Source of the DNA: Sphingobacterium sp. PCS056
GTDB taxonomy: Bacteria; Bacteroidota; Bacteroidia; Sphingobacteriales; Sphingobacteriaceae
Length of the DNA stretch: 64,000 bases
Assembly (NCBI RefSeq): GCF_023273895.1
Contig: NZ_CP096883.1
Span: forward strand, 4,898,001-4,962,000
Reading direction: 5' to 3'
Positions 7,876-16,993 of the stretch are shown one piece after another (positions within the stretch are counted from its first letter, which is position 1; every line of letters begins with the position of its first letter). The notes below the pieces were generated by a model. It did no database searches and was not told the DNA's origin. It saw only the letters and a list, made by a program, of their open reading frames with translations. The translations under genes were made by a program, and so were the position numbers.

Positions 7876-9174
7876 TTAATTTGTTAAACTTTGCTTTTGC
7901 TTTTCATCACGCAACAAGACCAAATAACCTGCCTTTACAGTGACTTTCACTAACTTCACTTTCTTGCTCGTTAGACTTTTTACTGCCTCAATTCCGAACC
8001 CCGCCGCCTGCATTCCGATTGACGGATCTAAACTGGTTAAACCTATATTCTGTAGTGAACGATCAGCTGATTCTTTGGCTACATCACGGGATATCGCTCC
8101 GGGAATATATATCCCGTCCAATCCGTCAATGTCAAATACTGTTAATTCAACGGGGTAAATAGAATTACCGTAACGGATATTATCGATACCTATACCAAGG
8201 CGTTCTCCGTTTAGCGAAGCTATACCAAACAAAAAATTGCCCTTTGGTATAACCACGCCATTGATCTGTACATCCTCGGTTAACCTTAGTTTTACTGTTG
8301 AACCATTGACAAGTACCTGGTTATCGTGAATAACTGCCGGAATTGCATTCTGATCAACAGAATCATTTGAAGATTTATCTAATGAATAGAATCCATTTTC
8401 CCCGGTATTTGTATTACGGACCGCTTGCAGCAAACTGATGTTGTTTCCGTTTACCACCTTTCTCACGGGATAAACCTGTCCTTTTTTTTGCTGAGACTTT
8501 TGCTTTAACTTATCCTGTACACGGTCTGGATGTTGTATATCCAGTATTTTTTCTAACATCCCGTTCAATTGGGTAATCTCCTGATCTTCTCCCCCGGATT
8601 GCCCCATCATCCCCATCATCTGTTCCAATCGATCAATGTCACTGCTATTTACGCCAGAATACCCTGATAACGGGGCACTTCGATATGTAGTTAGCCCGGA
8701 AACATCACCTCCCGGCACAGCAGGTCGGTTGATCTCATTATTTAATTCTGCTAGCTTCCGATAAATGTTTTCTTCGTTCGGATTATTGAAATTACCCCGA
8801 CCATTAAGCGATCTATTCAACCCACTATAATTTTGAGGATTACCAAAATAGTCATAAGGTTTCCCGGCTATTTCGTCTTGATACATTTGATAGTTTGGAT
8901 CGTTTTTCATCAATTCCTCAAACTTTGCAGAATCCTTATGAGCCTGATCGTAATAACCCATTTTATCCAGCACTCTATCCTCTTTAAGATTTGCATCCGG
9001 TAGCATACTGTTTAGTCCCGCTTGTTTAGCATCTTCACCCTTTGTTACTTCACCATCCCTACCTCCACCTAACGCCCAAAAGAAAGCGGTTAGAAATGGT
9101 AACACAAGAATGGGCAACATAAGCAGGAATTTACGCTTCTTAATTTCTTTTGCTGTTTTTACTTGTTTTTCCAT
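7876..9174 (-). CDS. traM: Conjugative transposon protein TraM (VirB10-like)
   Basis: TraM spans inner and outer membranes in the channel. The 432-residue protein has a basic N-terminus, one membrane segment (FLLMLPILVLPFLTAFFWAL, about residues 16-35), and a long Asn/Gly/Asp-rich periplasmic linker. It ends with a C-terminal beta domain (VKLRLTEDVQINGVVIPKGN, YPVELTVFDIDGLDGIYIPG) typical of VirB10-like proteins. Its start overlaps the end of the upstream traL-like gene by 16 bp, suggesting coupled translation. traN follows directly. Confidence 0.9.
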   Translation of the reverse strand: MEKQVKTAKEIKKRKFLLMLPILVLPFLTAFFWALGGGRDGEVTKGEDAKQAGLNSMLPDANLKEDRVLDKMGYYDQAHKDSAKFEELMKNDPNYQMYQDEIAGKPYDYFGNPQNYSGLNRSLNGRGNFNNPNEENIYRKLAELNNEINRPAVPGGDVSGLTTYRSAPLSGYSGVNSSDIDRLEQMMGMMGQSGGEDQEITQLNGMLEKILDIQHPDRVQDKLKQKSQQKKGQVYPVRKVVNGNNISLLQAVRNTNTGENGFYSLDKSSNDSVDQNAIPAVIHDNQVLVNGSTVKLRLTEDVQINGVVIPKGNFLFGIASLNGERLGIGIDNIRYGNSIYPVELTVFDIDGLDGIYIPGAISRDVAKESADRSLQNIGLTSLDPSIGMQAAGFGIEAVKSLTSKKVKLVKVTVKAGYLVLLRDEKQKQSLTN

Positions 9175-9530
9175 AATTCACTTTTTTTATTAAATTCATT
9201 TTCATCCCTATATATAGTTAGACTATCCCTTTTTATACGGATATCCGGCTCTCCCGTTTCTGAAAAATGATCAGGCGGTTTTATCTTCTGTACCTTGAAG
9301 GTGCTTTTATCTGAAGGTTCAAAAGCTTTAAAAATAATAAGCCCATTATAGAGAGAACCGCCCAGAACCAGTACCGACAGTAATACAATCCAGTTCGATT
9401 TTGAAAAAGAAGATGTCCTGGCATTCATCCAATTCACCCAGCCACTTCTCAAATAATCAAACCCTCTCTTTAATCCTTCAGATGCAGCCTTATCGTCCAC
9501 ATTACTTTTTCGCTTTTTAAATACACTCAT
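9159..9530 (-). CDS. traL: TraL-like small inner-membrane protein
   Basis: 123 residues with one membrane helix (NWIVLLSVLVLGGSLYNGLI, about residues 47-66) after a basic N-terminus, and a hydrophilic periplasmic tail. It occupies the TraL position between TraK and TraM in the CTnDOT-type order. The sequence itself is poorly conserved in this family, so the name depends largely on position, size and topology. It overlaps traM by 16 bp and begins 1 bp after the traK stop. Confidence 0.75.
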   Translation of the reverse strand: MSVFKKRKSNVDDKAASEGLKRGFDYLRSGWVNWMNARTSSFSKSNWIVLLSVLVLGGSLYNGLIIFKAFEPSDKSTFKVQKIKPPDHFSETGEPDIRIKRDSLTIYRDENEFNKKSELWKNK

Positions 9531-9531
9531 A

Positions 9532-10152
9532 TTATCGCCTGTTTTCCGTTTTCAAATCCCTATTCTCAATCGTATTCCAGCGTTCGATCAGAAATCCATG
9601 CGGATTATTGTCACTCCTGCCGACATTTCGCAGTGAACCCTCTGTAATAAGATTACGTGAGGTTATACTGGTTGGTCTAACAATATTCTGCCTTGCGTAA
9701 CACCGGAAGCGATAGGGATAATCATTTATATCGACGACCACGCTATCAACACTGATTGTCTGATTAACATTACCAGATATGAGCGAGGAATAATATCCCG
9801 TCTCTTTTAAATCATCATAAATACGCTTCGCTGTTCCATCCGCGAGATAGAGCGCTTTTGTGATACTGGCTTGTATAGCTTTATCGTCGGGGTCAAGGGT
9901 AAAGAACAGTGTATGAAATGTCTTTACGTGATCTCTGGCTTCTACCGGAATATTGTCTTTCCGTTCGGAAGCAAATGCTTCCAACGCCTTTCCGTTTGCC
10001 AGTATATAGATCTTTTCCTGCATCTGACTTACTAGATTGACACTTTTAAAAATGGCAAAACAGCTGATCAGTGTACAGGCAACCACCATGAAAATTGTAA
10101 AACTGCGCACGTGACGAAAGGCGGTATCGATATTTTTCATCTTCTTAAACAT
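9532..10152 (-). CDS. traK: Conjugative transposon protein TraK (VirB8-like)
   Basis: An inner-membrane assembly factor of the mating channel. 206 residues: a short cytoplasmic start, a membrane helix (FTIFMVVACTLISCFAIF, about residues 18-35), then a periplasmic NTF2-like domain. Family sequences include ANGKALEAFASERKDNIPVE, ARDHVKTFHTLFFTLDPDD and YARQNIVRPTSITSRNLITE, all characteristic of Bacteroidota TraK. It sits between traJ and traL as in CTnDOT. Identity is strong from sequence as well as order. Confidence 0.93.
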   Translation of the reverse strand: MFKKMKNIDTAFRHVRSFTIFMVVACTLISCFAIFKSVNLVSQMQEKIYILANGKALEAFASERKDNIPVEARDHVKTFHTLFFTLDPDDKAIQASITKALYLADGTAKRIYDDLKETGYYSSLISGNVNQTISVDSVVVDINDYPYRFRCYARQNIVRPTSITSRNLITEGSLRNVGRSDNNPHGFLIERWNTIENRDLKTENRR

Positions 10153-10163
10153 AATCCCTCCCG

Positions 10164-11351
10164 TTAAGAATTGCCCTTAATTTTATTCCCCATGTAATCA
10201 TTCCCTTTACTACCGAAATATGGTGAAGATGCTTTATACGAGCTTAGATCATTTTTCATCTTATTCGCTTCATCCCCTAAAGAATCTGCAACCATATCCG
10301 TTTTATTCAATGCAGTGGTAGCAGAACTACCAAAGACCGAAGTAACCTTTTGACCAAGCGCACTACCTCCGGCATGAACAATGTAATTTGCCACGGAAGG
10401 AACGGTGAAATAACCTACAATTCCTATTATCATAAAAATTAAGTAGCCCATATCGGTACGGCTGAAAAAGGTATCGCCTTGTTGTTGGATCTGACTGAGG
10501 TCGATCTGCAACATATTTTCCTGAATCTTTCCGATAATGGAGCCGAAGATATTAGCCACAGGCAACCAAAGAAAGATATTAATGTACCGGGCTAACCAGA
10601 CGGTAAGGGTATGTTGAAAACCGTCAAAAACTGCTAAACCAAAAACCAACGGTCCCAGAATAGCCAGTACGACCAATTGGAACGTACGCAGTGTATTGAT
10701 ACACAATGCAGCTGCTTCGAATATAATCCGCAAAACTTCACTCATCCATTCTTTAACTGAATTCCTGAAATTATACGAAGCTTTATCCATTGCAAACTTT
10801 AAGTCATTCCCTATACGCGACCACATACCCTCACTACCTCCATTTCCATTTCCCTGCTTGGTATATTTATACCACAGATCACGATCTCCTACACCGGTCT
10901 CTCCTACATACATCTGCCAGGCATTCGTTTCTTTAATTGCTCTTTCTTTTTCCAGAAGCAAGGATGCAATGCTCTTGTTTGATCCTTCAACCATTGATGC
11001 TGTAGCTGTTACCGTAGGCTTCATAACGCCGTTGATCAACCCTAACACGGACGGAAAAATAGCGATACAGAAACCCAGGACAAACGGTCTGAATAACGGG
11101 TAAAAGTCTATCGGTTCCGCGTTGGCAAGATGTCTCCACACACGTACGGCGATATAAAACAATGCGCCAAATCCTGCTAACCCCTGCCCTACACCGATAA
11201 GCTGGCTACACATGGGCATCATTTCGTCATAAAGCTGGTCCAAAACTCCATGAAGCGAGTGCATATCATCTTCGAGATTCTGAGCAGTACTGAATAAAGG
11301 AACCAACAGGTTCAACAACAGTATAGATATACTTACTTTATCTCTTTTCAT
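10164..11351 (-). CDS. traJ: Conjugative transposon protein TraJ (VirB6-like)
   Basis: A polytopic inner-membrane channel protein, 395 residues. A signal-like N-terminus (SISILLLNLLVPLFSTAQN) is followed by several hydrophobic segments: GVGQGLAGFGALFYIAVRVW, FVLGFCIAIFPSVLGLING, LVVLAILGPLVFGLAVFDGF and YLIFMIIGIVGYFTVPSVAN. The tail is soluble and Gly/Ser-rich. The YPLFRPFVLGFCIAIFPSV and GPLVFGLAVFDGFQHTL stretches are family hallmarks. It lies between the TraI-like genes and traK. Confidence 0.92.
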   Translation of the reverse strand: MKRDKVSISILLLNLLVPLFSTAQNLEDDMHSLHGVLDQLYDEMMPMCSQLIGVGQGLAGFGALFYIAVRVWRHLANAEPIDFYPLFRPFVLGFCIAIFPSVLGLINGVMKPTVTATASMVEGSNKSIASLLLEKERAIKETNAWQMYVGETGVGDRDLWYKYTKQGNGNGGSEGMWSRIGNDLKFAMDKASYNFRNSVKEWMSEVLRIIFEAAALCINTLRTFQLVVLAILGPLVFGLAVFDGFQHTLTVWLARYINIFLWLPVANIFGSIIGKIQENMLQIDLSQIQQQGDTFFSRTDMGYLIFMIIGIVGYFTVPSVANYIVHAGGSALGQKVTSVFGSSATTALNKTDMVADSLGDEANKMKNDLSSYKASSPYFGSKGNDYMGNKIKGNS

Positions 11352-11355
11352 TTCC

Positions 11356-11985
11356 CTAGTGATTAATTCCGTAAATCCTTGCTATGGTCTGTGCATCTTT
11401 ACGTTCTTTTGCACGTTGCAGCGCCATTACACCCGTCTTATTATTGAAATGGCGTAAAAACAAGATTTTTTGTTCCATTTCATTGTAAATCCCATCTATC
11501 GCCTTTAATCGTTCGTCATCACTCATCCTCATCTTACCGGACGTGATGATGTTGGTCAGCTCATCAAGATTCATTATACTTTCTTTTAAAAGATTGTTGT
11601 AGACGGTAGCCAAATATTCAATTTCGTTAGCCGTGAAATTTTGATCGCTCCTGAAACGCTCATATGCGCCACGATACTCATTAACCAATGTTACTTGATA
11701 ATTGACGATCTCCCCGACCTTTCTATAGTTTCTTACGGTCGGGCTTACCTGCATTAAGCCATCAAGAAAAGCTTGATGCAGTTTGAAATTGCCCTGAGAG
11801 ATTCCCTTTATCGTATTGTATCCTCCTGACAAGGCTTCATATCCCTTTTTCATGTTGCTTAAAATCTGCTTGAATTGAGCAAGTTTTTCAATATTTAATG
11901 CCAACTGCATACTTTCTTGAACCTGTCCCTGTGTGCTGGTTATCCCGATACTGATCAGGAATAACACTACTAATATTTTTTTCAT
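11356..11985 (-). CDS. TraI-like conjugal transfer protein (copy 1)
   Basis: 209 residues with a signal peptide (MKKILVVLFLISIGITSTQG) and an all-helical mature part. It shares a layout with two other genes here: MKKGYEALSGGYNTIKGISQ, then a middle region around FTANEIEYLATVY, then MSDDERLKAIDGIYNEM and RHFNNKT...LQRAKERKD. Such proteins are annotated in Bacteroidota elements either as TraI or as TerB-family; I favour a periplasmic, VirB5-like transfer protein from position. It sits 4 bp upstream of traJ. Confidence 0.75.
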   Translation of the reverse strand: MKKILVVLFLISIGITSTQGQVQESMQLALNIEKLAQFKQILSNMKKGYEALSGGYNTIKGISQGNFKLHQAFLDGLMQVSPTVRNYRKVGEIVNYQVTLVNEYRGAYERFRSDQNFTANEIEYLATVYNNLLKESIMNLDELTNIITSGKMRMSDDERLKAIDGIYNEMEQKILFLRHFNNKTGVMALQRAKERKDAQTIARIYGINH

Positions 11986-11987
11986 AG

Positions 11988-12635
11988 CTATCTGTTTAAA
12001 CCTTGTTGAATCCTACTACGCTCTACTTCCCTTTTCTCCTTTAGCCGGGCAATGGCGAACATCTTATTTTCGGCGGAGAAACTTTCGCAGAACATAAATT
12101 TCTCCTGCATATCCTCATGGATTTTATCTATTCGTTCAATACGTTCCTCATCTTTCATTTCCAGTTTATGATCTGTTATTACGCTTATAAGTTCATCGAG
12201 CGTTTTTTCACAATCAGTAATAAGTCGGGAATACACCTCATTTATACTTCTTTTCTCCTCATCCGAAAACACTTCATTGGCAAATAACTCACCTCTTGTT
12301 ATGCTGTATCGGTTAATGATCCGTTTTTGCAACTGCATTATAGAAGATACCTTCGGGTATACCTTAATTTTGGGGTTTACCAGTTTTAAAGACTCGAAAT
12401 AGTCACCGTGAATATCAAATTCTCCTTTGGATAGGTCTCCGACTGTTTTTAAACCTTTCTTTGCTATGTTGTAACCATCTTTTGTGTATTTGATATAAAC
12501 CTGCAGTGCCGCGATCTGTTGAAGTAGATACTTCGTTTGGGTTGACTTTTGGTTAAACCATTCATCCCAGGTCTGTGCTTTTAAGCCACTCCAAGTGAGT
12601 AAAAGCGCAATCAACATGATTAAATTCCTTTTCAT
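11988..12635 (-). CDS. TraI-like conjugal transfer protein (copy 2)
   Basis: 215 residues, a paralogue of both neighbours. It has a signal peptide (LIMLIALLLTWSGLKAQ), the KDGYNIAKKGLKTVGDLSKG segment that matches KKGYEALSGGYNTIKGISQG of copy 1, and the closing MKDEERIERIDKIHEDMQEK. Predicted secreted to the periplasm and all-helical. The order suggests tandem duplication and divergence within the tra operon. Whether the copies form a complex or replace one another at the pilus tip cannot be told from sequence. Confidence 0.72.
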   Translation of the reverse strand: MKRNLIMLIALLLTWSGLKAQTWDEWFNQKSTQTKYLLQQIAALQVYIKYTKDGYNIAKKGLKTVGDLSKGEFDIHGDYFESLKLVNPKIKVYPKVSSIMQLQKRIINRYSITRGELFANEVFSDEEKRSINEVYSRLITDCEKTLDELISVITDHKLEMKDEERIERIDKIHEDMQEKFMFCESFSAENKMFAIARLKEKREVERSRIQQGLNR

Positions 12636-12637
12636 AC

Positions 12638-13066
12638 TTAAAATTTGAATCTTTTACTTTTTATATTTCTAGGATTTTCAACTTTCTGAATAACTTCTTC
12701 ACAAGTGGGTAACGTTGCTGTAGTAAGATTCTTTAGTTCAACATTTCTTATCCAAATACCCGCATTTCGATAAACTAAGTTCATCCCATATATCTCAAAT
12801 TTTCCAATTATACCGGGTTCATACTTCACAAACATGCAACCGCATATACTTTCTTTGTCGTCTCCTTCAAACTTGAGATAGGTAGCTAACCTAAGCTCCT
12901 CCTTTAGCCCATCTTCCAGACCTAACAGAGAATCATACAAATACTGTTTCACACTTTTCTCAAGAGTTTCACTGTAACAAGCATTGGTTTGAAATGCTTT
13001 AGTATCATAACCCTTTCCTTCAAGTTCATCGACCAAATTTTTCAATGCCTTTTCGATCCTTTCCAT
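12638..13066 (-). CDS. Hypothetical protein between TraI-like genes
   Basis: 142 residues, not recognised. No signal peptide or membrane segment is visible, unlike its neighbours. The sequence is mixed alpha/beta with an acidic, helical first half (LEKSVKQYLYDSLLGLEDGL) and beta segments later (CMFVKYEPGIIGKFEIYGMN). It is packed into the tra operon with 2-bp and 7-bp gaps, so it is almost certainly translated with it. A cytoplasmic accessory role in transfer is possible but unproven. Confidence 0.65.
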   Translation of the reverse strand: MERIEKALKNLVDELEGKGYDTKAFQTNACYSETLEKSVKQYLYDSLLGLEDGLKEELRLATYLKFEGDDKESICGCMFVKYEPGIIGKFEIYGMNLVYRNAGIWIRNVELKNLTTATLPTCEEVIQKVENPRNIKSKRFKF

Positions 13067-13073
13067 AATAGTC

Positions 13074-13775
13074 CTATTGTTGAATTCCGTAATATCTTTT
13101 TACACTTTCGACCTCAGATAGTGATTTTGACCGCTGTACACTCAACAGAATATTTTGGTTATTAAACTGGCGTAAACGATTATAACTTTTATCGATCTGA
13201 TTGGAAGCTTCGTTGATAAGCTCCAATCTTTTTGCATCACTCATTTTTGTGGTAAAGGACTGTACGATCAAACTGATATGATCAATGTTCTGTAAGCTCT
13301 CGCCAAGTATGCCGGAATACACGTCCTCCATATAGTCCAATTCATCTGCCGTAAAATTGGCATCCTGTCTTAACAGATTCCAGAACCGACCATATTCCTG
13401 TACCATCAAACCTTGCTTTTCGATAACATCCCTGATCCGTTGATAATAACTGATGATACTTTTTACTTTAGTGAGTTCTTCATAATAACTCTCATATTGT
13501 TTTTTTTGCTTATCCGTCCATTCCCCGATCTCCTTCAACTTTAGCTTTGTTAATGTGTTTTCTAATGTCTTCTGCGCATTTTGCAACCAGATAACTTTGT
13601 TCTGCTCACGCTGGATTTTCAGATCAATTGCTTTAATAGCTTTATTGATCGCAGAAGTAACTAAACTGAAAATACCGAACGCCGCCGTTGCTCCCTGTAC
13701 CGGTTGTACCGGAACCATCACCGTTGCCATCATTAAGCTGATGATCAACATTTTTACATACTTTCTCATACGCAT
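13074..13775 (-). CDS. traI: TraI-like conjugal transfer protein (copy 3)
   Basis: 233 residues with a signal peptide (MLIISLMMATVMVPVQPVQG) and a long helical mature domain. It contains NKVIWLQNAQKTLENTLTKL, DELDYMEDVYSGILGESLQN and MSDAKRLELINEASNQIDKS, which resemble proteins annotated as TraI in Sphingobacteriales elements. The same MSD-x-x-R-L core and closing RQFNNQN...VQRSKS pattern occur in the two downstream paralogues. It starts 4 bp after traG. Periplasmic location is expected. Confidence 0.8.
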   Translation of the reverse strand: MRMRKYVKMLIISLMMATVMVPVQPVQGATAAFGIFSLVTSAINKAIKAIDLKIQREQNKVIWLQNAQKTLENTLTKLKLKEIGEWTDKQKKQYESYYEELTKVKSIISYYQRIRDVIEKQGLMVQEYGRFWNLLRQDANFTADELDYMEDVYSGILGESLQNIDHISLIVQSFTTKMSDAKRLELINEASNQIDKSYNRLRQFNNQNILLSVQRSKSLSEVESVKRYYGIQQ

Positions 13776-13779
13776 AATT

Positions 13780-16263
13780 TTAAATTTTACTCCTTAACTC
13801 ATCTGCCATAGCTTTAATACCTTTGACCAGATCACCCCCAAACTTATCCGCATACTGCATTAGCTTGACCTTCTCCGTCTGTTCGGTCGTATATACCAGA
13901 TACTCCTCCAGACTAACCTCGGTACGATAAACTTTGGATAGGACGCCACCAAGGGAGATAAAAACCTCTTTATACTTTTTCAAGGGATCATTCGCCTTAT
14001 TGACGGATAGCACCTGCGCCTTTTCTTTCTCGGTCAAGCCTAACAGTTCCTGGATCTGGTCAAACTTGTTCTGGTATTTAGATTGATCAAGTAGGATTTT
14101 ACAATCGGAGTTATTAATAATTGCCTGTTTCACCACAGGGGATGAAATGATATCTTCGACTTCTTGCGTCACGACGATAGCTTCACCGAAGAATTTTCGA
14201 ACCGTTTTAAACAGGTATTTAATATATTCCGCGAACCCCTCTTTCATTAAGGCTTTCCAAGCCTCCTCAATCAGGATCATTTTGCGAATCCCTTTCATTT
14301 TCCGCATTTTGTTGATGAATACCTCCATTATTATAATGGTGACAGTCGGAAAAAGAATAGGATGATCTTTAATGTTATCCAACTCAAAAACGATAAATCG
14401 CTCTTGAAGGAGATTCAGATTTTCGCTAGCATTTAATAAATAATCAAATTCGCCGCCTTTGTAATATGGCCGAAGCACATACAGGAAATTGTTAACATCA
14501 AAATCCTTTTCCTTCACTTTATCATCGGTTAACACTCCGACATAATGTTCACGCAAAAAATCATAAAAGGTATTAAAACAGGGAAATACCTCTATATTAC
14601 TTTCCAGATAGGCATAATATCCGCCAATGGCGTTAGACATTGCTACGTATTCCGATCGTTTAAATTCTTCGTCGTCTTTTTTCCATAATGCAAGTAACAA
14701 AGTCTTGATACTTTCTTTTTTCTCTGTATCCAGGCTATCTCCTTCACCGATGTAGAACGGATTAAACCGGATTGGATTTTCTTCACTGTATGTGAAGTAG
14801 TACCCCTTAACCATATCACACAGACCTTTGTAAGAGTGCCCAACATCGACCAATACAATATGCGTCCCCTGTTCATAGTAACTACGCACCATATGATTTG
14901 TAAAGAAAGACTTGCCGCTACCGGAAGGACCGAGAATAAACTTGTTGCGGTTGGTGCAGATACCCATCTTCATCGGCTCATCTGAAATGTCAACATGAAC
15001 AGGCTTTCCGGTCAGCCTATCTCCCAGCCTTATTCCCATCGGGCTGATCGAAGAGCGATAACCGGTTTCAAGGTTCAGAAAACAGGTAGCTTGTTCCGCG
15101 AAAGTGTCGAACGTATCATTCATGGGGAAGTCGGCAGCATTACCGGGAATTCCCGCCCAATATATCTGTGGTGCGCCAACTGTCTCCTGTTTAACAACAG
15201 CATCCATCTGCGCAAGAGCCGAAGAAACTTTATTTTTGAGTTCTTTCAATTCTTCCTTCTCATCACTCCACACCAATACATTAAAGTGTGCTTTTACGGG
15301 GAGCCGTTGCTGACTGATGGCTTCATTTAAAAAATCATTGGTAGCATCCCTGGCAATACTGTTTTCCCGGCTATAAGCCGACAGTGACTGTAACCGCAAA
15401 CGCTTACTTTCCAGCTTTTGCAACGTTTTTGCCGATTCCTCAATAAAGATGTACTGGCTATATACATGGTTGCATGAAAGTAATTGTCCCAATGTACTGG
15501 CAAATCCGATACTGAACTTTGTCCGGTCGGTGGAGTATTTATCATAGTTTATCCGGCTACCACATAAAGCAGGAAGATCGGCGGCATCAGCAAGTGTAAA
15601 GAGCTGTGCGGTTTGTCCTCCGACACGGATTCCATCACTAAAATCAATGTCTTTAATAAAGATGGATTCCCGATCCGATGTAAGATTGCAGTAGCGTTCA
15701 ATTACACCGACATTTCTTTTGCTGCTTCTCAAATCGGCTTCTACAAGTCGTATTAATTTGACAAAGCCACTTTCTTCCAAAATATGTTTGAACTGACCGC
15801 AGGAATCAACAAAATCCTGTAGATGATTTACATTCAGGTTTTCGTCGGGAACTATCGTCTTTCGGATCAGATTCGAAAACATCGAGTTACCTACTTTTCT
15901 ATCCTTTGGTTTCTTTGTCAGAAAGATGTAACAACTATGATCCAGAAATGGACGTTCGTTAAAGAAACGATCACTGCTCCTCGATAAAAAACTGGTATCA
16001 TCCGCGGTAAAGTCTGGTTTATATTTGGTGTCTAAAAACCAGTCCTGCTTATACAATACAGTAAACTTTGGAAGTACCTTGATTGCCTTTATCCAGATTT
16101 GGTGAAACGCTTCATATTCATTATTTGACAAGGTGAAAATTTCTGGCAACTCAACCCGAAACCCAATTGTCATATCTCCCTGTTTGCTTAATATACAATC
16201 ATGCTCAATGCCCATGATCGGCATAATATCATCTATCCACTTCTCCATCGCACTTTCTCCCAT
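13780..16263 (-). CDS. traG: Conjugation ATPase TraG (VirB4 family)
   Basis: The main energy-supplying ATPase of the secretion channel, at the cytoplasmic face of the inner membrane. 827 residues, close to the CTnDOT family length. Walker A is FILGPSGSGKSFFTNHM; Walker B is MILIEEAWKALMKEGFAEYI, followed by VTQEVEDIISSPVVKQAIIN, typical of VirB4 proteins. The N-terminal half carries the TraG region (IMGIEHDCILSKQGDMTIGF). Either the first Met or the Met at residue 6 may be the start. It leads the traG-traI-traJ-traK-traL-traM-traN run. Confidence 0.96.
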   Translation of the reverse strand: MGESAMEKWIDDIMPIMGIEHDCILSKQGDMTIGFRVELPEIFTLSNNEYEAFHQIWIKAIKVLPKFTVLYKQDWFLDTKYKPDFTADDTSFLSRSSDRFFNERPFLDHSCYIFLTKKPKDRKVGNSMFSNLIRKTIVPDENLNVNHLQDFVDSCGQFKHILEESGFVKLIRLVEADLRSSKRNVGVIERYCNLTSDRESIFIKDIDFSDGIRVGGQTAQLFTLADAADLPALCGSRINYDKYSTDRTKFSIGFASTLGQLLSCNHVYSQYIFIEESAKTLQKLESKRLRLQSLSAYSRENSIARDATNDFLNEAISQQRLPVKAHFNVLVWSDEKEELKELKNKVSSALAQMDAVVKQETVGAPQIYWAGIPGNAADFPMNDTFDTFAEQATCFLNLETGYRSSISPMGIRLGDRLTGKPVHVDISDEPMKMGICTNRNKFILGPSGSGKSFFTNHMVRSYYEQGTHIVLVDVGHSYKGLCDMVKGYYFTYSEENPIRFNPFYIGEGDSLDTEKKESIKTLLLALWKKDDEEFKRSEYVAMSNAIGGYYAYLESNIEVFPCFNTFYDFLREHYVGVLTDDKVKEKDFDVNNFLYVLRPYYKGGEFDYLLNASENLNLLQERFIVFELDNIKDHPILFPTVTIIIMEVFINKMRKMKGIRKMILIEEAWKALMKEGFAEYIKYLFKTVRKFFGEAIVVTQEVEDIISSPVVKQAIINNSDCKILLDQSKYQNKFDQIQELLGLTEKEKAQVLSVNKANDPLKKYKEVFISLGGVLSKVYRTEVSLEEYLVYTTEQTEKVKLMQYADKFGGDLVKGIKAMADELRSKI

Positions 16264-16299
16264 TTGGGGATTTCTCCCCGTTCCACACCTTAATCTACC

Positions 16300-16959
16300 T
16301 CAAATGCTTTTTCCCTTTTTTCGTTGTTGCAACTCTATCTCACTTTCGTCTCTAACTTCCTGATTGAATTTTTGATTTTCTTTTGCGGAGTGTAAATCTC
16401 TATATTGTCCGATCTGCAATCCCGCACGATAACCTTTAAGCATCCGGCAAGCAATCTCCCTGTAAAATTTCTTTTTATCTTGATCCGTCTCGTTCAGAAT
16501 ATGATGTCGAACAATCTGACTGGCAATAAGCTTTGCCTCAAATTGTTCTTCAATCCGGTACAGTCCTCCCGTTAATTGGTCCTTAAAAACCAGTGCCAAA
16601 CAGAATTGCCCGTCCGACCGTCTATGTACCGGCTTTTGCATAGCAATTCCTATTTTAGATTCACCCTGTCTATCACACGCTCCAAAGATCTTGTCCCTGA
16701 CCGATTTATTAATAACAATATCAACTGTTCTGTCATGCGGGTCGATAATACGGCCAAACCGCAATCGGTCTTCATCCGGAAAAGGGAATCGGAACAAAAA
16801 ACCTTGTTCTACCTGAAGGTAGATAGGTGTAAATGTTCGCTCACGAATACTATTTTTTTCCCGCTCGTAATCCACATATTTATCGTAACTAACATAGTAT
16901 AAACTCTCGCAGGTCCCGATCTTTACATCCTGTCCTCGATACTTTACGTATTCTCCCAT
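16300..16959 (-). CDS. Hypothetical protein upstream of traG
   Basis: 219 residues with no signal peptide or membrane segment. It begins MGEYVKYRGQDVKIGTCESL, then has a beta-rich middle (FRFPFPDEDRLRFGRIIDPH) and a helical C-terminus ending in basic repeats (QQRKKGKSI). Similar proteins occur in related transfer regions by my recollection, but no function is attached to them. It lies 36 bp before traG on the same strand. A cytoplasmic accessory role in transfer is only an inference. Confidence 0.65.
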   Translation of the reverse strand: MGEYVKYRGQDVKIGTCESLYYVSYDKYVDYEREKNSIRERTFTPIYLQVEQGFLFRFPFPDEDRLRFGRIIDPHDRTVDIVINKSVRDKIFGACDRQGESKIGIAMQKPVHRRSDGQFCLALVFKDQLTGGLYRIEEQFEAKLIASQIVRHHILNETDQDKKKFYREIACRMLKGYRAGLQIGQYRDLHSAKENQKFNQEVRDESEIELQQRKKGKSI

Positions 16960-16993
16960 CGCTAAAACCTCCTATCCATATCCAAACAACCGC

